A stretch of 64,000 nucleotides of DNA from Streptomyces asiaticus (GTDB lineage: Bacteria > Actinomycetota > Actinomycetes > Streptomycetales > Streptomycetaceae). Below are positions 59,757-64,000 of this stretch, piece after piece. The position numbers and the translations under genes were made by a program. How positions within the stretch are numbered: the first letter of the stretch is position 1; each line of letters opens with the position of its first letter. The notes beneath the pieces were generated by a model. That model worked only from the letters and a program-made list of their open reading frames with translations, did no database searches and had not been told where the DNA came from. Location of the stretch: positions 3,100,001-3,164,000 of the forward strand of contig NZ_JAGSHX010000006.1 of the NCBI RefSeq assembly GCF_018138715.1, read 5' to 3'.

Positions 59757-62700
59757 TCAAGCCCTTCCGAGCCCCTTGTTGATGAATGCGAAGAGCTCTT
59801 CGTCGCTGGCCGACTGGAGCTGTTCGGCGTCCACCGTGTCCTTCGCCGGGCGCTCCCGCGCCGCCGCGGCGGCGGGCTCGGCGGTGACCGCCGTGCCGTC
59901 CGACTCGTTCCACTTCGCCAGCAGCGACTGGAGCCGCATGGTGATCCGGGCCCGGGTGATGTTGTCGGGCGCGGTGCCGGTGAGCGCGGACTCCAGCTTG
60001 TCGAGCTCCTCGAGCACCGCCGTGCCGTCGGCCGCCTCGTCGGGCGCGATCCCGGCCCGCAGATAGGCGGCCACGGCGGCCGGGGTCGGGTGGTCGAAGA
60101 TCAGGCTCGGGGGCAGCTTCAGCCCGCTCGCGGCGCCCAGCCGGTTGCGGAGCTCGACCGCGGTCAGCGAGTCGAAGCCCAGCTCCTTGAAGGCCCGCCC
60201 GGCCTCGATGGCCTGGGCGCCGGAGTGGCCCAGCACGGCGGCCACCGCGCTGCGCACCAGATCCAGCAGCACCCGCTCCCGCTCGGTCTCCGGCAGGCCC
60301 GCGAGCTGCCCGGCCAGGGCCGTCCCGGCGGCGCCCGCGTCGTCGGTCTCGGCGGCGGCCATCTCCTCGACGACCTCGCGGGCCTCCGGCAGGTCGTGCA
60401 GCAGCGGCCGCGGCCGGTCGGCGGTGAAGGCGAGGGTGAACCGCCGCCAGTCCATGTCGATGACGGTCAGCGCGGTCTCGTCCCGGTCCAGCGCGTGCTG
60501 GAGCGTGGCGGTGGCCGGCTCCGGCGCCATCTCGTTGATGCCGTGGCGGCGCATCCGGTCGCCCACGGCGCCGTCCACCGTGGCGCCGTCGCCCCACGGG
60601 CCGAAGGTCAGCGTGGTGGCGGGCAGCCCGTCCGCGCGGCGCTGCTCGGCGAAGGCGTGCAGGAAGGCGTTGCCGGGCGCCTGGTTGCCCTGGCCCGGTG
60701 CGCCGAAGGTGGCGGAGAAGTGCGAGCAGAGCACGAACGCGGTCAGGTCGAGCTCGCGGGTGAGCTCGTGCAGATGGCGTGTGGCGTCCACCTTCAGCCG
60801 CAGCACCCGCTCGACCTGATCGGGGGTCAGCCCCTCGATCACCCCGTCGTCGATGACGGCGGCGGTGTGCACGACGGCCGTCAGCGGCTGGTCGGCCGGG
60901 ATGGCCGCGAGGGTCTCGGCGAGCGCGGCGCGGTCGGTCACATCGCACGCGGCGAGGGTGACCTTGGCGCCGAGCCCGGTCAGCTCGGCCTCCAGCTCGA
61001 CCGCCCCGGGGGCGTCCGGGCCCCTGCGGCTCGCCAGGACGAGATGGTCGGCGCCGTTGCGGGCCAGCCACCGCGCGACCTGTGCGCCGAGCCGTCCCGT
61101 ACCGCCGGTGACCAGTGTGGTGCCGGTCGGCCTCCAGGCCCGTACGGCGGAGGTGTCGGCCAGCGGGGCGCGCACCAGGCGGGGCCCGAAGACGCCGGTG
61201 GCACGGATCGCGGCCTGGTCGTCGTCGCCGTCGGAGGCGAGGAGGCCCACCAGCCGGGTCAGGGCGGGCTCGTCGGGCGTGTCGGGCAGGTCGATCAGAC
61301 CGCCCCAGCGCTCCAGGTGCTCCAGCGCGGCCACCCGGCCCAGGCCCCAGACGAGGGCCTGCTCGGGCGCGGCCGGGCGGTCCGTGCCGCCCACGGAGAC
61401 GGCGCCCTGCGTCAGGCACCACAGCGGCGCGCCGATCCCCGCGTCGCCGAGGGCCTGGACCAGCGCGAGCTGGGCGGCCGTTCCGGCGGGCAGGGAGGCG
61501 TGCTCGGGGTGTGTGCCCTCGGCCGGGGCCAGCAGGGACACCACTCCGGCGAAAGCGGCGCCGTCGGCGTCGGTTCCGGCTTCGGTTCCGGTTCCGGCCT
61601 CGGCGTCGGTTCCGGCTTCGGCGAGCGCGGTGCGCAGCCGCGCGGCCAGCTCCTCCCGGCCGTCGACGGCGGTGTCCACGACGATCCGCGTCACGTCGGC
61701 GCCGCGTTCGGCGAGCACACCGGCGACGGCGTCGGTCCAGGTGTCCTCGGTGGCCGGGGTGACGACGAGCCACGTGCCGGTCAGCCGCGCGGATCGCTTC
61801 TCGGCGAGCGGCTTCCACGTCACGCGGTAGCGCCAGCCGTCCACCGTGGACTGCTCACGGGCCTGCTTGCGCCACGACGCCAGGGCGGGCAGCACGGCGC
61901 TCATGGGCTGATCGCCCTCGACCGTCAGCTCGGCGGCCAGCGTCTGCCAGTCCTCGGCCTCCACGGCGGCCCAGAACTTCGCCTCCACGGCGTCGTGCCC
62001 GCGCCCCCCGCCCGCCTGCGCGGGCGCGGCCTCCGGCCAGTAGCGCTGCTGCTGGAAGGCGTACGTGGGCAGCTCGATCCGGCGCGCGCCGGTGCCGTCG
62101 AAAAACGCGTCCCAGTCCACGGCCACACCGCGCGACCACGCCTCGCCGACGGAGGCCCAGAAGCGGTCCAGGCCACCCTCGTCACGGCGCAGCGACCCGA
62201 TCGCGGCCGCGTCCACTCCGGCGTCCTCGGCGGTCTCCTGCACCCCCATCGTCAGCACCGGGTGCGCGCTGGACTCGATGAACACGCCGAAGCCCTCGTC
62301 CAGCAGCCGCCGGACCGCGCCCTCCAGCTCAACCGTGCGCCGCAGGTTGGTGAACCAGTACTCGGCGTCCAGCTCCGGACCCTCGACCCACTCCCCCGTC
62401 ACCGTCGACAGGAACGGCACCTCGGCGTTCTTCGGCTGTACGGGCGCCAGCAGCTCCAGCAGCTCCTCGCGGAGGAGTTCGACCTGCGCGGAGTGCGAGG
62501 CGTAGTCCACCGGCACCCGGCGGGCCCGCACCTCATCGGCCTCGCAGGACGCCAGGAGCTCGTCCAGCGCGGTCGGCTCACCGGAGACGACCACCGACGA
62601 CGGGCCGTTGACGGCCGCCACCGAGATCCGCTCCTCGCCCCAGGGCGCGATGCGCTCGCGCACATCCGCCACCGGGAGCGCCACCGACACCATGCCGCCC

Positions 62701-64000
62701 TTGCCCGCCAGCACCCGGCCAATGGCCTGGCTGCGCAGCGCCACCACACGCGCCGCGTCCTTCAGCGACAGGGCTCCCGCCACGCAGGCGGCGGCGATCT
62801 CGCCCTGCGAGTGGCCGACCACCGCGCCCGGGACGACACCCAGCGAACGCCACAGCTCCGCGAGCGACACCATCACCGCGAACAGCACCGGCTGGACCAC
62901 ATCCACCCGGTCCAGCGACGGCGCGCCCTCGGCACCCCGCAACACATCCACCAGCGACCAGTCGGTGAACTCCGCCAGCGCCGCCGCACACTCCTCGATC
63001 CGCGCGCCGAAGACGGGCGAGGCGTCCATCAGCCCCACGCCCATCCGCACCCACTGCGACCCCTGCCCGGGGAAGACGAACGCCGTCTGCCCGGCGACCA
63101 CGGCGCCCCGCTCCACACCGGCCGCCATGCCGCCCTCGGCGAGCGCGGTCAGCCCGGCCATCAGCTCCTCGCGGTCCCGGCCCTGGACCACACCGCGGTG
63201 GTCCAGGGCGGCGCGGGTGGTGGCCAGCGACAGGCCGACGTCCACCGTGCGCAGCGCCGGTTCGTCGTGCAGCCGGTCCAGCAGCCGCCACGCCTGGGCG
63301 CGCAGCGCCGCCTCGCTCTTGCCGGAGAGCACCCACGGCAGCACACCCGGCTGCTTGGACACCAGCTCGACCGGGCCCGGCTCCTCGGCGGGGGCCTGCT
63401 CGACGATGGTGTGCGCGTTGGTGCCGCTGAAGCCGAAGGAGGAGATGCCCGCACGGCGCGGACGGCCGGTCTCGGGCCACGGCGTGGCCGACCTGACCAG
63501 CGCGATCTTCCCCGAGGACCAGTCGATGTGCGGGGACGGCTCGGCGATGTGCAGCGACTCGGGGACGACGCCGTGCTGCATCGCCAGCACCATCTTCATC
63601 ACCCCGGCGATGCCCGCGGCGCCCTGGGTGTGGCCGATGTTGGACTTCACCGAGCCGAGCAGCAGGGGCAGTTCCTCGGGCCGGTCCTGGCCGTAGGTGG
63701 CCAGCAGCGCCTGCGCCTCGATCGGGTCGCCGAGCGAGGTGCCCGTGCCATGGGCCTCCACGACGTCCACATCGCCCGCGGACAGCCGCGCGTTGGCCAG
63801 TGCCTGCTGGATGACGCGCTGCTGGGACGGGCCGTTGGGCGCCGTCAGACCGTTGGACGCGCCGTCCTGGTTGACGGCCGAGCCGCGCACCACGGCCAGC
63901 ACCTTGTGGCCCAGGCGGCGGGCGTCCGAGAGCCGCTCGACCAGCAGGACGCCCACGCCCTCGGCCGGGCCGAAGCCGTCGGCGTCCGCCGAGAACGCCT
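59757..64000 (-). CDS. Gene 1 (5' partial): type I PKS, module 1, KS(partial)-AT(methylmalonyl)-KR(inactive)-ACP-docking
   Basis: This is the C-terminal part of a modular PKS subunit. The frame is open to the right edge, so the true start is outside the window; a GTG at 63956 lies inside the KS and is not a start. The KS enters after its active-site Cys but keeps both catalytic His motifs (EAHGTGT near 63760 and KSNIGH near 63630). The AT has GHSQGE (Ser codon 62808-62810) and YASH near 62500, the signature for methylmalonyl-CoA. The KR keeps its NADPH motif (TGGTGRLG, about 61100). However, the catalytic Ser is His (60720-60722) and the catalytic Tyr is Gln (60681-60683), so no reduction is expected and the beta-ketone should remain. 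The ACP has GFDSL with Ser at 60168-60170. A C-terminal docking segment ends in EELFAFINKGLGRA. The stop is TGA at 59757-59759. The subunit should hand its chain to gene 2. Confidence 0.95.
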   Translation of the reverse strand, partial: AFSADADGFGPAEGVGVLLVERLSDARRLGHKVLAVVRGSAVNQDGASNGLTAPNGPSQQRVIQQALANARLSAGDVDVVEAHGTGTSLGDPIEAQALLATYGQDRPEELPLLLGSVKSNIGHTQGAAGIAGVMKMVLAMQHGVVPESLHIAEPSPHIDWSSGKIALVRSATPWPETGRPRRAGISSFGFSGTNAHTIVEQAPAEEPGPVELVSKQPGVLPWVLSGKSEAALRAQAWRLLDRLHDEPALRTVDVGLSLATTRAALDHRGVVQGRDREELMAGLTALAEGGMAAGVERGAVVAGQTAFVFPGQGSQWVRMGVGLMDASPVFGARIEECAAALAEFTDWSLVDVLRGAEGAPSLDRVDVVQPVLFAVMVSLAELWRSLGVVPGAVVGHSQGEIAAACVAGALSLKDAARVVALRSQAIGRVLAGKGGMVSVALPVADVRERIAPWGEERISVAAVNGPSSVVVSGEPTALDELLASCEADEVRARRVPVDYASHSAQVELLREELLELLAPVQPKNAEVPFLSTVTGEWVEGPELDAEYWFTNLRRTVELEGAVRRLLDEGFGVFIESSAHPVLTMGVQETAEDAGVDAAAIGSLRRDEGGLDRFWASVGEAWSRGVAVDWDAFFDGTGARRIELPTYAFQQQRYWPEAAPAQAGGGRGHDAVEAKFWAAVEAEDWQTLAAELTVEGDQPMSAVLPALASWRKQAREQSTVDGWRYRVTWKPLAEKRSARLTGTWLVVTPATEDTWTDAVAGVLAERGADVTRIVVDTAVDGREELAARLRTALAEAGTDAEAGTGTEAGTDADGAAFAGVVSLLAPAEGTHPEHASLPAGTAAQLALVQALGDAGIGAPLWCLTQGAVSVGGTDRPAAPEQALVWGLGRVAALEHLERWGGLIDLPDTPDEPALTRLVGLLASDGDDDQAAIRATGVFGPRLVRAPLADTSAVRAWRPTGTTLVTGGTGRLGAQVARWLARNGADHLVLASRRGPDAPGAVELEAELTGLGAKVTLAACDVTDRAALAETLAAIPADQPLTAVVHTAAVIDDGVIEGLTPDQVERVLRLKVDATRHLHELTRELDLTAFVLCSHFSATFGAPGQGNQAPGNAFLHAFAEQRRADGLPATTLTFGPWGDGATVDGAVGDRMRRHGINEMAPEPATATLQHALDRDETALTVIDMDWRRFTLAFTADRPRPLLHDLPEAREVVEEMAAAETDDAGAAGTALAGQLAGLPETERERVLLDLVRSAVAAVLGHSGAQAIEAGRAFKELGFDSLTAVELRNRLGAASGLKLPPSLIFDHPTPAAVAAYLRAGIAPDEAADGTAVLEELDKLESALTGTAPDNITRARITMRLQSLLAKWNESDGTAVTAEPAAAAARERPAKDTVDAEQLQSASDEELFAFINKGLGRA
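61561..61623 (-). repeat. Short Ala-Gly-Thr tandem repeat in gene 1 KR region
   Basis: A degenerate repeat encodes AEAGTDAEAGTGTEAGTDAD, lengthening a KR structural-subdomain loop that is short in module 9 (AETDGIPF). The unit is near 18 bp with smaller internal repetition. Confidence 0.6.

Noticed and set aside
59757..63956. Gene 1 as a complete gene starting at GTG 63956
   Set aside because: The frame stays open to the right edge and residues before 63956 (FSADADGFGPAEG) are normal KS sequence, so the start is outside the window.

Overview
The window is a single, very GC-rich stretch of one type I modular polyketide synthase (PKS) locus, read entirely on the minus strand. Base composition, codon use, assembly-line architecture and a dispersed repeat known from Streptomyces chromosomes all point to a Streptomyces or close actinomycete relative. 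No tailoring, regulatory, transport, starter-loading or thioesterase gene lies inside the window, so both ends of the cluster are outside it.

Layout in transcription order (right to left): gene 1 (64000-59757, 5' end missing) carries one methylmalonyl module whose ketoreductase (KR) has lost both its catalytic Ser and Tyr. A 260-bp gap follows with a possible promoter and an 11-bp inverted repeat; it is the only sizeable non-coding stretch. Gene 2 (59496-43795, 5233 aa) has KS-AT-KR-ACP and then two KS-AT-DH-KR-ACP modules. Gene 3 (43743-21682, 7353 aa) has four KS-AT-DH-KR-ACP modules. Gene 4 (21616-11978, 3212 aa) has two methylmalonyl KS-AT-KR-ACP modules. Gene 5 (11921 to the left edge, 3' end missing) has KS-AT-DH-KR-ACP, KS-AT-DH-ER-KR-ACP and the start of a third KS. 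Genes 2-5 are separated by only 51, 65 and 56 bp and look like one operon. I number the modules 1-13 from the right edge; true biosynthetic numbers are unknown.

How they work together: the head and tail docking segments fall into two matching types that support the order gene 1 -> 2 -> 3 -> 4 -> 5. Reading the domains collinearly predicts an internal segment: ketone, CH(CH3), CHOH, CH2, six conjugated double bonds (modules 3-8, all with B-type KRs, so probably all-trans), CHOH, CH(CH3), CHOH or C=O, CH(CH3), CH=CH or C(=O)CH2, then a saturated unit. This is a hexaene-type polyene. I do not recognise the exact product and give no gene symbols.

The most unusual feature is inside the coding sequence. 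A Streptomyces intergenic palindromic repeat has been taken up in frame in three consecutive modules of gene 3, always in the same loop of the KR structural subdomain. Other modules carry different tandem-repeat expansions (27-bp, 15-bp and about 18-bp units) in KR or AT loops. Long near-identical blocks between neighbouring modules point to recent duplication or gene conversion.
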